64,000 nt of DNA from Saccopteryx bilineata (GCF_036850765.1 NC_089493.1:194760706-194824705); one strand, 5' to 3'; positions 1 through 12,035 are shown, numbered from the stretch's first letter. Notes: generated by a model not told the origin, from the sequence alone. Numbers and translations are program-made.

Positions 1-2420
1 GTTATAACTTACAGGGAGGACAAAGGACATTATCCAGCCAGTGAATTCAGACGGTCTTGCAGATTCCTGAGCCTACTAACAAGAGACAGGTACGAGAATT
101 CCTAGGTGCAGTAGGATACTGCCGACTGTGGATATTAGGCTTTGCAGAACTAGCTGAACCCCTGCACGAACTGACCAGGGGTAAGGAAGAGCAGTTCACA
201 TGGACAGATAAGAAGAAGCAAGCGTTCCAAGCACTGAAAGAGGCCCTGGCGGCTGCCCCAGCTCTGGCCCTGCCAGATCTGGCCAAACCCTTTCAGCTAT
301 TTATAGCAGAAAAGGGAGGGGTAGCCTTAGGAGTACTGAGCCAGGAACTTGGGCTGTAGAAGAGGCCTGTTGCCTATCTGTCCAAGAGACTTGATCCTAG
401 AGCCTCGGGATAGCCAACATGTCTGAGGGCACTTGCTGCCACCTCCATACTAGTCAAGGAGGCTAGTAAATTAACTTTAGGGCAGGACATCAAAGTCATT
501 GAGGAACACTACATAGAGAGCAAGTGCTGCGAGCACCTCCTGACAGGTGGCTATCTAATGTGCGGCTAATGCAGTATCAGGCTCAGCTGCTGAACCCTCC
601 ATCTGTTCAGTTCCTCAAAACTGCTGCCCTAAACCCAGCAACTCCACTTTGGTCCACAGTTGCAAACAAATCCTTGACACAGTGACTGGCTCCCACCCGG
701 AATTAAGGATCAAGTACATGGGAAGGCAGACCTGACCCTCTTTACAGACGGGAGCAGTTTTATTAAGGATGGACAGCGACATACAGGGGCAGCAGTGGCC
801 ATGGAAAATAAGGTCCTGTGGTAGAAAGCACTGCCCGCAGGAACATCTGCACAAAGGGCAGAGCTAATAGGACTAACCTGAGCCTTACAGATAGCAGAGG
901 GAAAAGTTGCCAACATCTATACTGACAGCCGGTATGCATTCGCCACTGCCCATGTCCATGGAGCCATATACAAGGAGAGAGGCTTACAGACAGCAGGGGG
1001 AAAGACATTAAAAATCGCAATGAAATTCTTGCCCTCCTAAACGCCATTTGGCTACCTACCAAAGTTGCAATCATCCACTGCAAAGGACACCAGAGAGGGG
1101 CAGCCACTAGGCCACAAGAAAGCCTTCTGCCATTGCTGCCTAAGCCAACGCTACCTCCGGATCCTAGTTATTCCACAGAAGAAGAGCAGGAAGGGATACA
1201 GTTGAAAGGGAAGAAAAATCAGCAGGGAGAGATAGAGCTTCCAGACTCCCGGCTCTATTTACCCCAGGGAATAGTAAGAGAAATAGTAAGAAGTATTCAT
1301 ACTAGTACCCATCTAGGACAAAACAAGCTAGAACAACTTATTAGGAAGTATTATGTAGGGCCCAACATCAGAGATATTGTCCACTCCATTGTCTCGAGGT
1401 GCAGCATCTGTGCCAGAGTAAATGCACAGAATAAGAAGCTACCCCCCTTTATAAGGTATTGGGGGAAAGCTCCGGGAGAACTGTAGGAAATAGATTTCAC
1501 AGAGATGACCCCTGGGAAGTCAGGTTATAAGTATCTACTAGTATTATTAGACACCTCAGGATAGGTGGAAGCATTCCCCACGTGAGGAGAGGCTGCTTCC
1601 ACAGTCTGCAAAGTCTTATTAAGGGAAATCATACCTAGACATGGCATTCCCCTAGCCCTAGGATCAGACAGTGGACCTGCATTCATATCCAGGATATCTC
1701 AAGAATTAGCCACGAAGTTAGGTATTAATTAGAAATTGCATTGCATTTATAGGCCCCAAAGTTCAGCACAGGTAGAAGGAATGAACAGGATTCTGAAGGA
1801 AACTATAATTAAGCTGAGAGGGGAGACCAGCGAAAACTAGGTTGAGCTCCTCCCTTTCACCCTTTTTAGAACCAGATGTACCCCCTATCTCAATAAATAG
1901 ACCCCTTATGAAATCTTATTTGGGCAACCTGTGCCCCTTGTACCTCGATTGACCAGAGGGGAACTAGAGATTTCTAATCATAATTTCCTCAAGTCCTTGC
2001 AGGCCCTGCTTCAGAGTAGAAAGAAAGGTCATTGAACTGAAAGCCTGCCAGGCTTCCCGGCCCCATCAAGGGATACGTCTGTGCTGTAGAAAGTAGGACA
2101 TAAGAAGGTTTTACAGGTTACTCAGCAAACTGTTCAAAGACTGTCCAAGAGGCACTTCTAGAAGTACACCACCCAAAGACTGACTCCCACATAGACGGGT
2201 CCACACACCATGATCCTGAGCACCCCCACTACTGCCAAGGTAGAAGGCATACCCGCCTGGGTCCACCGCAGCCAGCTGAAGCTTACAGTCCCAGCAGAGA
2301 CACCTTTGTGGACAGCGAAGACTGACCCCACCAACCCTTGTAAGCTGACCCTGAGAAGGACAGCATGCTCTGCTTCAGCCACAAACCAGAAGTTAACTGG
2401 TCCACGCATGGCTAATGCCT
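1..2420 (+). pseudogene. Broken retroviral pol remnant (RT end, RNase H, integrase)
   Basis: Translated pieces fall in the usual pol order. RT thumb/connection lies at about 57-359. RNase H is at about 735-1100 and is recognisable by the Thr-Asp-Gly-Ser motif near 745. The integrase zinc-binding domain (paired His, paired Cys) is within 1133-1486. The integrase core with a conserved first Asp region follows at about 1490-2030, and a C-terminal integrase segment at about 2200-2300. In-frame stops (for example near 359, 1485 and 1563) and frame changes separate the pieces. No intact product is expected. Confidence 0.85.
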
Positions 2421-3060
2421 AGAGGAACTAACTAAGGACTCTTTTAATCAGGCTTTAGGAAAAGGGAAACTAGGATAAAAAGAAAGTCAACTTAATTATT
2501 ACTAAAGGTTAAAGATTTTTAAATCAAGAGTTTTGACTAGAAAGGAATTATATAGTTTTAATAATAGAAAGTATGAAGTATAGAGGTACTTTTGAAAAGA
2601 AAAGGGAAAAGCAAGTTGTTATAAAGGCCAGTTATTTCTAGATAAGAAAGTACATAAAAGTTGAAGGTTTATGTAAGTTGCAGAAGGTTTGTGCAAGTTG
2701 TAAGAAGTTAGTACCGAGAAGAAAAATACAAGGCAGGACACGTTCCTTGTGTATCAGCCCTGCCCATATTGCAGGAAAGTATCAACAGTTTATTATCTTA
2801 AAACAGTGTGTGCTTGTGTACTTTTGCAAAGATATTGTACAAATGTGCTGAAAACATTGTAACCTTGTAGGTTTCGCCTATAAATACCCCTCTCCCCCTG
2901 AGCTCATCGCTGACCATTGTAAGAAGCGTAGTAGGCTAATCACTAGCCAGTGTATAAGACCCAATTAGCTTATAGCTACAGCTAAAGTGGAAAATTCTCA
3001 TGAGCCCCAGCCTTATACCATTCTCCCCACTGATGAAGAATCAAGGGTTTGATTTATGCC
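2421..3060 (+). other. Retroviral internal segment lacking a recognisable env
   Basis: This is the position expected for env, but it holds only about 640 AT-rich bases with no open frame of note and no envelope motif I can recognise. A TATA-like CCTATAAATACCCC lies at 2878-2891, so part of it may derive from an older LTR. It may be a deletion or an env-less element; the sequence alone does not decide. Confidence 0.5.
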
Positions 3061-3061
3061 C

Positions 3062-3077
3062 AAAAGAGATGGGGGAA
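3062..3077 (+). other. Retroviral polypurine tract
   Basis: A purine run (aaaagagatgggggaa, with one T) sits directly before the LTR start TGTTAG. This is the plus-strand primer position in retroviruses. Confidence 0.75.
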
Positions 3078-3507
3078 TGTTAGATTCAGGGAGTACTGGA
3101 GCTGCCAAAGAGTGTAACTATTGCAGGAACAGTAAGTGCTGATATGGCTCCTGTGAGGCTGGGAACAAAGAAGGTCAGAGACCCTTATCAGAAGTTTAGG
3201 TTTGAAATTCGCCACTAAGCTAAAACCGGCCCCTGTTGCTATGCCGGCCCCTGTTGCTATGCTGCGTGTGACCTCCCTAGCCAATAGTTAAACTGCCACA
3301 TCTGCTTCTGTCTATGCTTGCTCACTTAGGATATATAAGGGCTTGGCTGTAAGCTCCAGGGGCGGCTCCCATTTGCAGCTCCTTGTGGGCACGGTGTCTC
3401 TGGACATCTCGGGAGTTCGCCCCTGCGCAGGTTAAACTGGCCAATAAAGTAACATCTTAACTCCTGAAAGTCTCCGACATTTGTTCTCGTACCCGGTGGA
3501 TGCTACA
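3078..3507 (+). repeat. 3' LTR of the endogenous retrovirus (430 bp)
   Basis: Starts TGTTAG right after the polypurine tract and ends in CA at 3507. It contains a TATA box (atatataagg, 3331-3340) and a polyadenylation signal AATAAA (3443-3448). An 18-bp perfect tandem duplication in U3 (3226-3243 and 3244-3261) lies upstream of the TATA box. The 5' LTR is outside the window, so LTR-LTR divergence cannot be read. Confidence 0.85.
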
Positions 3508-3650
3508 CAGAGCAATGCCCCAGATGGGCAGAGCATCGCCCCCTGGTGGGCGTGCCGGTGGATCCCGGTCAAGCGCATCCGGGAGTCTGTCTCTCTGCCT
3601 CCCCGCTTCTAGCTTTGGAAAAATACAAAAAAATAAAATAAATAAATAAA
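3508..3650 (+). repeat. Bat tRNA-derived SINE (long type), 3' half
   Basis: Matches the 3' half of the long SINEs elsewhere in the window (gggcagagcatcgccccctg, then an A/TAAA-rich tail). The 5' half is missing at exactly the retroviral LTR edge, consistent with the provirus having split it. Confidence 0.85.
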
Positions 3651-5850
3651 CTAGTTGTACCAATTTACTCTTTGGACGCTGCTTGGAGCAATATCCCGGA
3701 TCCCTAAGTTCACTAAGCGATTCACGTTCTGGGACAGGAAGAGCCCACGTGGGATCCGAGCCAGGCCCCAAGGACAGGACGGCAGCTCCTCTTCAGGCCC
3801 CCCCCCCCTGCTGGGCTCCCCCCACCTAGAAAAGTATCCAGGTTGACCGGGTCCACGGCCATGAGACAGTCATTGCTGGAGACTTTGCTCCCCTCTCTTC
3901 AGTTTCCGTAGGGGAGACCCAGACCCTGAAAGGCCTCCTAGGAGAGCCCGGTTGTGACTTATTTCTTTAAGGGAAACTTCTGCTCCAGCCGGACACCCTG
4001 GCCAAAGGGTTCTCGGAGCCTTTCCCACTTGCAAACCTGTGCGCAGGCTGCTTTTCTTCCCCAGAGTGTGATGTGTCTTTCTATCTGCCCAACCAAATCC
4101 CACCCAGCTGGGGAGGGGGGTGGCCCCCAGCCAGCCTGCCTCCCCCTGGGAGGTCTCAGAGAGCTCCCAAGGTCTGGTGCCTTCCCCACAACCACCAACC
4201 ACCGCAGAGGGCAGCTCTCAGGGGGGGTGGCGGTGGGGGGGTGCTGTGGGCGGTCTTACTCCTGCCAGAGCAGCTCCAGAGGCCGTGGGAATGCGCACAG
4301 ATGGCTGCCCAAACGCCCTAGCTCGTCCCCAAAACAGACTCTGCCGTGCGTGCTTCACGGAGCCCACTCAAGTGCCAGGTTGAGTCAACCTGACTCGGCA
4401 GTCGACGAATAACAGTGACTTCCTGAGCTGTGTGAGCTCGGAGGGGCCAAAATGTCCCGGGTGTCTGTTTCTCAGCCTTTTTACCAAATTCCCAGAGTAG
4501 TCAGATGACGTAGGCCTCAGACAGCCAGAGAAGTCTCATCCTAGGGAGTGCATTCGGGTTTTAGAATTTTAGGGGGGACCTTACAAGGAGAGAACCAGGA
4601 CCAAACCCCTTGTTTACTGATGTAGAAGTGGGGTTCTGGGGTGGGGGGAGCAGGCCCCCTGTCAGCCTCCCCAACCGCTGCTGTTCGCAGCCAGCAACTG
4701 GCCGTTAAAGGGTTTTATAATTAATGCAGTGAATGTCATTCCGTGGGCCGCCTGCAAAATTGCCAGATTAGAAAAGGCTAAAGTGGGATCTTGTCCGATC
4801 ACATTTTAAGCTCCGTGATTAACCAAACAGCGTGGCGTGAAGCCACGAGAGGTACAAGAAAGGTAGCACGGAGCTACGACATTTGCTATGGAGACGCGGG
4901 GAGGCCATCAGGACAGGAGCACAATCCGACCTGAAGGAGGAAGAGCCAAAGTAGGGAGTAACAGAGGGAGGACCCCAGGTCACTGGGCCCATGGAAGCAT
5001 TTCCCCCCCATCATACCCACCTTCGGACGCATCTGCTGGACGCCGTGAATTTTTTATGGCCTTGCTACTCTTTGGCATTTGCTACAGAAAGCGTGTTTTT
5101 CAGCTTTGTGGCCAATTTATGGGTGCATACATATAATGACGCTAGCACTATACGGCTGCCCATAAAACCTGGTGACTGCAGGATCCCATTAAGTTTTTAC
5201 TTTGGTAAATCACCGTCCTAGCTCAACTCAACAGGGAAGTGGTTTGTTCTCTTAAGTAGCAATTGGCCGCAGGTCCCTAATTATGAAACGCACTCAAGGG
5301 CTCATTAGAAACTTAAATTATAGGCCTAGTCACTGAGGAAGCTTGCTTCTCTGTTTGCGAGGAAGCACACTGGGAGGATGGAGGAGCTTTGCGATAGCAA
5401 TCATTCATTTATTCATTCATTCATTCATTTGTATAATACCAAACTGGAGATGCTCAGGGATTGGCCACAGCCTCACTGGCCATGTGTGCAAGATAATGAG
5501 GGGCTACACTGTAACATTTCAATGGAGAGACATCCTGGCCTGTCTTCTGGCTCAAAGCTGCCCTTCGCATCTGGCCAGATGAGCTCTGTGAGTGCAGTGT
5601 CAGCTGGCCCTGAGACACGTTGCTGTAAACACTGCCCAGGACGAGCTGGAAACCGGGAGAATATGGCCCCACACCTCTTGAGAGCTGTCTGTCCCTAGGG
5701 ACACCCAGGCTGCTGTGCGGACCCCACGAACATCTCCATGTCGCCTGGATTCCCTTCCCCATGGAATCCATCCCGACTGTCCCTCTTGAGGCCCTGGCTC
5801 ATCCTCTCTAGACGGGACAGGTGTGACTACAGACCTTCCGGCCTCCTCCC
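3651..5850. other. Gene-free unique sequence
   Basis: No exon, RNA gene or clear young repeat was seen. It has an (ATTC)n run at about 5402-5430. The block 4690-4860 is AT-rich, non-repetitive and contains TAATTAAT (4718-4725). Confidence 0.6.
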
Positions 5851-5859
5851 TAGGCCTCC

Positions 5860-6260
5860 CACAGTGTGTCGTTCCCATCCTCCTAGCAGTCACACCAGAA
5901 GGTGGCCTGACCTTGCTTAAAACCCTTCGGTGGCTCCCCATTGCCCCCAGGTCCCGTCCGGACTCCTGATGTCCTGGGCTGGCGCTCTCTCTCTCTCTCT
6001 CTCTCCCTCCTCTCTCTCTCTCTCTCTCTCTCCCTCCTCTCTCTCTCTCTCTGCTCATCCCACGTCCACCCCTCTGAGGCCAGCACAGAGCCCTTCAGTA
6101 CCTGCACCGACCCAACCTGTACTCTACCCCTGCCCCCTGCTCACAATTTTCCGGGCCCCGTGTCCCTTTCAAAGCTGCGTTCTTCTACCTGGGATGCCTT
6201 TTTCCGGGAACAGCTCATCCCTCCTCTTCCTTCCAGACTCACTCAGCTCACGCGTCCACA
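5860..6260 (+). repeat. L2-like LINE fragment with a (TC)n insertion
   Basis: Phrases such as aaaacccttcggtggctccc and ctgggatgcctttttccggg resemble the conserved 3' part of mammalian L2. A (CT)n microsatellite (about 5985-6052) lies inside it. Boundaries are approximate. Confidence 0.55.
5985..6052. repeat. (CT)n microsatellite
   Basis: Nearly pure CT repeat with a few CCTC interruptions. Confidence 0.95.
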
Positions 6261-6845
6261 TCCGCTTTCCTGCTGAGAGACGGCGAGGAAAGCAGGGCTC
6301 GGTCTGCAGAGGGACAGAGCGTGCAGGGACGAGCTGGAGAGATGGGAACACAAACAAGGCCGGATGGTCTGTGAAGACAGAACTCTGACCCACAGCCTGC
6401 AGCAACCGGCCTGGATGGCTGGGCCTTCGCCAACAACTGGCAGCTGCCCTAAGTTTTGTTCCCACGTCCAACTTAGGATCAACCAGGGAAAGGCAGATAC
6501 GCTGCCCGCACCCAATCAGACTGGGCACCTCGCTTCTAGTGAGCCGGCCAGCGGCCTCCCCCAGCTCCCAGCCTCACGTCAGGCACAGCTGAGGCCCCCC
6601 TTCGGTTCACCGTAAAGCGCCACCCCACCCCCTGCCTGCCCTGGGGTCTCTGCCGGACGCAAGCAACGGGCTGCCGCGGCGCTATAGAAGGCTCTGGATC
6701 AATAACCCTGGCTTGTCCTCAATTATTCCCACACCGAGCAGCCCCCACCACCCCGCTGCCTTCTCCCCGAGCTTGAGGCCCCAGCCCTCCACAGCTCGCC
6801 TCCCTCACTACAACCTTCTTTGGCAGGTTAGAGGGGCCAGTTAGC
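6261..6845. other. Gene-free unique sequence
   Basis: GC-rich sequence with no recognisable gene, RNA or repeat. Confidence 0.5.
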
Positions 6846-7224
6846 ACGTCTGTCTCCCCAGCACTCAGCGCAGGGCCAGCCACACCCAGCGGGTGGGTGG
6901 ATAGATGGATGGATGAATGAATGACATTGAGTATTTCCTGCTTGGTGTCACAGTGCCAGAATGCCTGACGTCCAAAGTCTTCGTTCTGTGCCCAGGCAGG
7001 CGTTAGGCTGGTGGGGGTCAGAACGTGTGTCCCCCTGGACGTGGAGAGGTTTGGGAAGCAGGGGAGGACTTGAGTGCTCTTCTGGGCCAGGTGACTCCCG
7101 GGAGCGCTCTCTTCCTCCTCTAGGCGTGCAGCCTGAGAGGAGGGACGTGGCTTTGCTGTTACAACACTTGGCACTGTCATCTTTATTAGTGCTGCCACAT
7201 AGTAGGTGCTTATTAAATGTTACA
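6846..7224 (+). repeat. L2/MIR-type 3' end fragments
   Basis: Two stretches, about 6846-6935 and 7165-7220, end in the typical pattern of a tag such as cacatagtaggtgcttatta followed by aat or gaat repeats. These are ancient mammalian repeat tails. The unique DNA between them has no recognisable gene. Confidence 0.5.
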
Positions 7225-7443
7225 AGAAGAAAGGAGGGCAGGAAGGCAGGAAGGTGGAAAGGAAGGCAGGAAGGAAAGAAGGCAGGAAGGGAGGGAGGGA
7301 GGGAGGAAGGGAGGAAGGGAGGAGGGAGGGAGGGAGGGAGGGAGAAAGGAAGCAAGGAAAAGGGAAGGGAAGGGAAGGAAAGGAAAGGAAGAAGGAAGAA
7401 GGAAGGAAGAAGAGAAGCAGGAAGGGAGGAAAGGAAGAAGAGG
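7225..7443 (+). repeat. Polypurine (GGAA/GGGA)n tract, about 220 bp
   Basis: Purines make up nearly all bases over 220 positions, in units such as ggaa, ggga and aagg. It follows an L2/MIR tail and probably grew from its A-rich end. The long open frames here are low complexity. Confidence 0.9.
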
Positions 7444-7789
7444 AACTGGGGGTGGGGGGTAACAGGGTCTTGGGTCCCCTGGGGTACCTCCTCCCCTCAA
7501 ATTTATTATCTTAGCCTTTTCTCCTCTCCCTGGTTTCTCCCAACTTCCACCAGACACATAACACAGGTCAACACAGGACAGTGTGAGGACTCTGAATGAA
7601 TGCATGGAAGTCTAATATGTTTCTGAGCGCCTTTAAATGGGGTTTTCATCCCACCACGGACCTGAATTCCAGGTCGGGGGCCCCAGCTAGAGGACCCTAC
7701 CCACTACTCCTAGGGCAGGCTCGACGGGGGCAGGGCCAGGCAGGGACCAGAAGGGGGCCTTCCGCCCAGGCTGGGAGCCTCTCCTGAAA

Positions 7790-8200
7790 ACACCACCGAA
7801 TGCCAAACACCACAAATTACTCTGAATTTTACAGGAGCCATAAATATTACATAGCACATTCCCTCAGCTCTGCAAGCTCAGAAAGCAGGTGCTACCTGCG
7901 TTCCAAACCGTAATTAGGCAGATTCGGCCAGAGACCAGCCTCGGCCATAAAAACACTGCCACCATCGCCTCCAGCCCGATCATTAGGAAGGTGCAGGGTG
8001 ACAGGGGTCCGGTGTCGGGGAGCGTCCGGAGTCGGGCTGCCAGCTGTTGCATAAGATCTCCAGCTTTTATTTTAATGCCGCTGCTAGCCCAGGCCGATAA
8101 TGGCCTCACCAAATCCTAATTAAATACATATTTTAGGGATTTGAATCTAAGCAATATCAGCAGATGTACCACTTCAGGGATGAATTATTTATTTGTTTGG
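7790..8200. promoter_or_regulatory. Candidate conserved non-coding block (unproven)
   Basis: An AT-rich, non-repeat, CpG-poor block with TAATTA at 7911-7916 and TAATTAA at 8118-8124, the core recognised by many homeodomain factors. It stands out against the GC-rich surroundings. A regulatory role is inference only. Confidence 0.25.
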
Positions 8201-10427
8201 GGCTGCAAGGAGAGCCACACTAGCCAGCCAAAGCCCTGGGAAAGGGGCAAGTGAATTAGAACGGCGCAGAACGTGGCTGTCCCCAGCCTGGTGGGCTGAC
8301 CGACCAGCGGTTCGCGACCCCCCGAGGTGTCACTAAGCGGGTGGCCCTGCCTGGCGTAATGCTTCAAGGTGTTCTTGTCTCAGACTTCGCTTTTCCCTGG
8401 GCTCTCGGAAGCAATTTTCTGAAAAGCTCATTTGAAGTTGTAGGTTTTGCGTCTCCATCGAGAAAACAAAGGTCTGGAGGGAGCGTGGAATCCATCCGCA
8501 CTCTCGTTCTGAGCCGGGAAGGGTCTGAGTTTTCCGGCCCACGTTGTTTGCAGGATTTTGTTTGGATTTTGTAAACAGTATTACAGGTTTCAATGCGGGT
8601 GTTTTGGGGCCACATGGAGCATGTGTCTTGACCCAAAGCCCCTCAGGGTTGAGCTGAGGGTCTGAGTCAGCATCTGATGGGTCTTCCTTCATCGTTAATA
8701 CGTGACCCTGCCCCAAGGACACGAAGGCGCGGACTTGTTCTGTCCAGCAGAACTTCCCGCCCAGGTGGAAGCATCCCCACGTATGCTGTCTGGTCCGATG
8801 GCCACCACGGGCCACAAGGGGCTCCCGGGCACTTGAAATATATAGCTAGTGGGACCGGAGAGGTGATTTCACTTTTAAATCTTGTTTGTTTTCAACGCAT
8901 GGACATTTTAGAATAGATACTTGATGCCGCAATCGAAAAACTTGTAGGGATGTTTGGAAGAACTGGGGACCTCTGGCTCTGCTTTTCATCTGAACGTTTT
9001 ATGAAACCCAAATGAAAATCAAGCATTTCTGGTGAAGATTTAGAGGCTGAGTTGAGATACACAGTAGTGAGTAACACTCCAGATTTCCAAGATTTAGAAC
9101 CAAAATGTAAACCAACCTTCTGTTAACTAACTGTACATTGAGTTGATAAACACTGTGGATATACTACTGGCTTACATAAAATGTACCGCGTGGACACTGA
9201 TCTCCCGTCTGGTTTTGCTGTTCTGACGTGACTCCTAGAGAATTTAGACCACACATGTGGCTTGTACGATGGTTCTGGTGTTAGTGTTGAAGGCCTGGCC
9301 TTAGCTAGGTGACAAGGCCTTGGGGCTCCCAGCTGTGGGGGAGACAGACAGTAAATAAGCAATAAGCCTGCAAAGAGAGCAGGAAAGCAGGGATGTTCTG
9401 AAGGAACTCTCCCAGTGCAGGGGGCCCTCTGCGACCACGTGTCTGCTGTGTGCACAAGTGCATGGGGCAGTCCTGGTGGGGGCCTCGGAGGCTGGCAGCC
9501 CCCCCGCCCCCGTGAAAGCAGAAAGGTCAACGCCAAGGCTTGGGCGGTGGTCCTGCCAGCCGATGAGGATACCACCACAGCTTTCTGTTTTCCAGAACAA
9601 AAACCAGGCCCCAGCAAGCTCCCCGTGTGTCACTCACGTCAGCTCCTCTGAACGGCCCAGACAACGTCACCTGGGAAAGGGGCAGACAGAGAATAAAACG
9701 CCCCTGCCCCCAGTGTCCTCCCGGACCTGTCACGGGCCATGGCTGTCACTGCTTCGCTGCCCTGAGTTGATGGCCTTTGTTGAACCAGGGTCGTCTAAAC
9801 TGACTCCGTGGGAGGGCCCCCTCTTTAACGTCAGAAAAACTCACGGAGCCCGGAGGGTAGGGTGGGGGGGGGTGCTCTGAGTCTTTGCCCGTGGAGACAA
9901 AAGCAGAGGACAAGGAGCGACTGTGAATTAATTCAGGCCCGTTTTTCAAGGAATTTGGAAGTTATTTATCACAGCATCTACCTCCATTTGAACATCCATC
10001 CATTGTGGGGAGACACCGTTTTCAGCAGCTACTGAGTGGGGGTGGGAAGGAGGATTCCGCAATCCTGGTGGTGACATCCGGCCTTCAGCCGGATGGTGGT
10101 TGGGGGTGCCCCGAGCAGGGAAGAAGGAAGGAAGAGGTCTGGATGCCCTAGGCCTAGGGAACCCCAGGTCTTGAGTGTTGATGACCCCTCAGCCTGGACT
10201 CAGGAGGAGGTAAGTTTCTCGGGAGCTGTAAGACCCGGGGGAGAAAATGGACTGGGACCAGCCTCCTGGGGCTGAGCAAGTGGGACCCCAAGTCCACTGT
10301 GCAGGGGCTACATCCAGGCCCCCGTGGAAATCAGGTCAGTGACATTCCTCGCGGAGGAATGGATGAAAACATAAATGAGTCAAATCTGATTACAGGTCAG
10401 GCCTTGGGGGGGGGGGGGCTGTGGGCT

Positions 10428-10428
<1 letters not shown>

Positions 10429-10459
<31 letters not shown>
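10429..10459. repeat. (GT)n microsatellite
   Basis: About 15 perfect GT units, preceded by a G run at 10406-10418. Confidence 0.95.
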
Positions 10460-10460
<1 letters not shown>

Positions 10461-11929
10461 CTGACGGACAGTTATTCCCAGACTCAGCTGACCCTACAGG
10501 CCTCAGGAGGAGGACACACGTGTCAGCAACAGCCTCTGTCCCCTGCTCCCAAATCCAACCCGACGCAGGGAAGCTGATTCCCCAAGAGAGCCAGCTGCCT
10601 GGTGTCTGTTAGATCTGCCATTAGGACACTAATGCTACTAATTTAATTTTCCCTTCGTGTCTCTCTCTGAGTGACTAACTCCGAGTCATCTCTAAGAGAA
10701 ATGTGCCGGAGGTGAAAATCAGCAGATTTTCATAAAACCCGAGGGATGCGTACAGACGCTGGGCATTCTCCAATGGCCGGACCGCAGCCCCGCCTGGCCC
10801 CGGGCAGACACAGTGCGCAGAGAACGCTCAGTGTGGGTGAGCGCTCTGTCCAGTCCCTCCTAGGTCTCACCGCAGGAGCACTGGGAGGGGGCAGGACAAA
10901 GGACACTAAGCAGACTGAGACAGGCTGAGCATCAGGAGGGCTCAGTAGGAGTGCATGTTTTCCTGGAGGGGCGCCTGCCACCCCCCCACCCTCACATAAA
11001 TTTCTGGAGCGCCTACTTGTGCCAGTACCCCACGTACTCACTTGGCCCATGAGGACGGGGGTTTGTGCGTGCACAGGATGTCGGGACAAGTCCCTGTCAC
11101 TCCCGCAAGACCAGGGACTGACTACGGGGAGACCAGTTCCAACTGCAATGGCCTTGGATGGCCCAGTGATCAGTCTCACCCACTCTCCGTCGCTTGGCCC
11201 ACAGCCCCTTGGGGGCTCTTCTAGGTACCTGGGCCAGATAAGAAAGAGCCACAGTTTTCCTCAGCAGGGATTCTGTCTGTCTGCTCATCTTACTCCCTGC
11301 GGGACCCCGGAAGCTGGGGCAGCCCAGATCACAGTCCCCAGCCCCAAAAAGGAGGCCAGTTCAACTGTGGCTTCCTGCTCTCAGCACCTGCATGTGAACT
11401 TTGGAGCAGAAATGGTCCGTCGACAGGACCAGCAGCCCCCAGCATCCTTCTCATCTCTCTTCTGCTTGTTTAAAATAAAGTACATCACATTAGGTGGGGC
11501 GGGGTGGGTCCTGGGGAGGGTCCCAGCTCCACCAAGAAGGCCAGGACTGAATCTGGGCTATTCCAGCTTTGTGACTCTCCCAGCCTCGTCCATTTGGCCT
11601 CATGTCCTGCAAGGGCCAGGCAGACTCCTTCCTAGCTGTGGCCCTGGGGGCCTGGGGGTCCCCTCCCTCCTGTTCTGTTTGCTCCCCCGACAGGCTCTGC
11701 AGGAAAACAGGTTAGCAGTTTCCACCTTCCTCCGGCCTGTTCAAGTCAAACTCTGGAGCAGAGACGGAGCTCAAAAGAGACTTTTGTGGAATTGGGGATA
11801 GGTCAGTAATTTTCCAGAAGTAACATTAACTGGGCCCGCTGCCTGCCTTTTATGTAAATATTGTTCCCCTATTATAATAATTACAATGATATTTACTATG
11901 TATTAAAAATACTGTAGCCGAGGCGCTGC

Positions 11930-12035
11930 GGCTCTGGGAGAAAGGGGCTGCTATTGTCCCCGTTTCCCACATGAATAAACAGAAGTTCAAACAAATACTC
12001 TGCGCAAGGTCACATTCTGCGTGACGCCGCCAGAT
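11930..12035 (+). repeat. MIR SINE fragment
   Basis: Shows the MIR core pattern: ccccgtttcccacatgaata, then an acagaagttca-like middle and gcaaggtcaca. Boundaries approximate. Confidence 0.6.

Larger units (their letters stand above)
1..3507 (+). mobile_element. 3' part of a degenerate endogenous retrovirus (gamma-like), 5' part outside window
   Basis: Order on the plus strand: pol remnant (1-2420), a 650-bp segment without a recognisable gene, a polypurine tract and a complete 3' LTR. The pol type resembles gammaretrovirus-like class I elements, from the RT connection, RNase H and integrase family features. Many stops and frameshifts make it non-coding. After 3507 the sequence continues directly into the middle of a bat SINE, so the provirus appears to have landed in an older SINE whose first half would lie left of the window. 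Confidence 0.85.
7444..11925. other. Gene-free sequence, mostly unique
   Basis: No exon or young transposon recognised. It includes a (GT)n microsatellite at 10429-10459 and an AT-rich non-repeat block at 7790-8200. An old-repeat-like phrase (gagacagacagtaaataagc) lies near 9340-9360. Confidence 0.55.

Noticed and set aside
1..2420. Functional retroviral polymerase
   Set aside because: Several in-frame stops and frame changes break the region, so it is annotated as a remnant only.
7206..7605. Several 80-210-codon frames in 7200-7600
   Set aside because: They translate the polypurine tract into Gly/Arg/Glu/Lys or Ser/Pro/Leu/Phe runs, which is low complexity.
11019..11801. 260-codon open frame on the plus strand
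   Set aside because: No recognisable domain, low-information translation, no splice context or CpG island.
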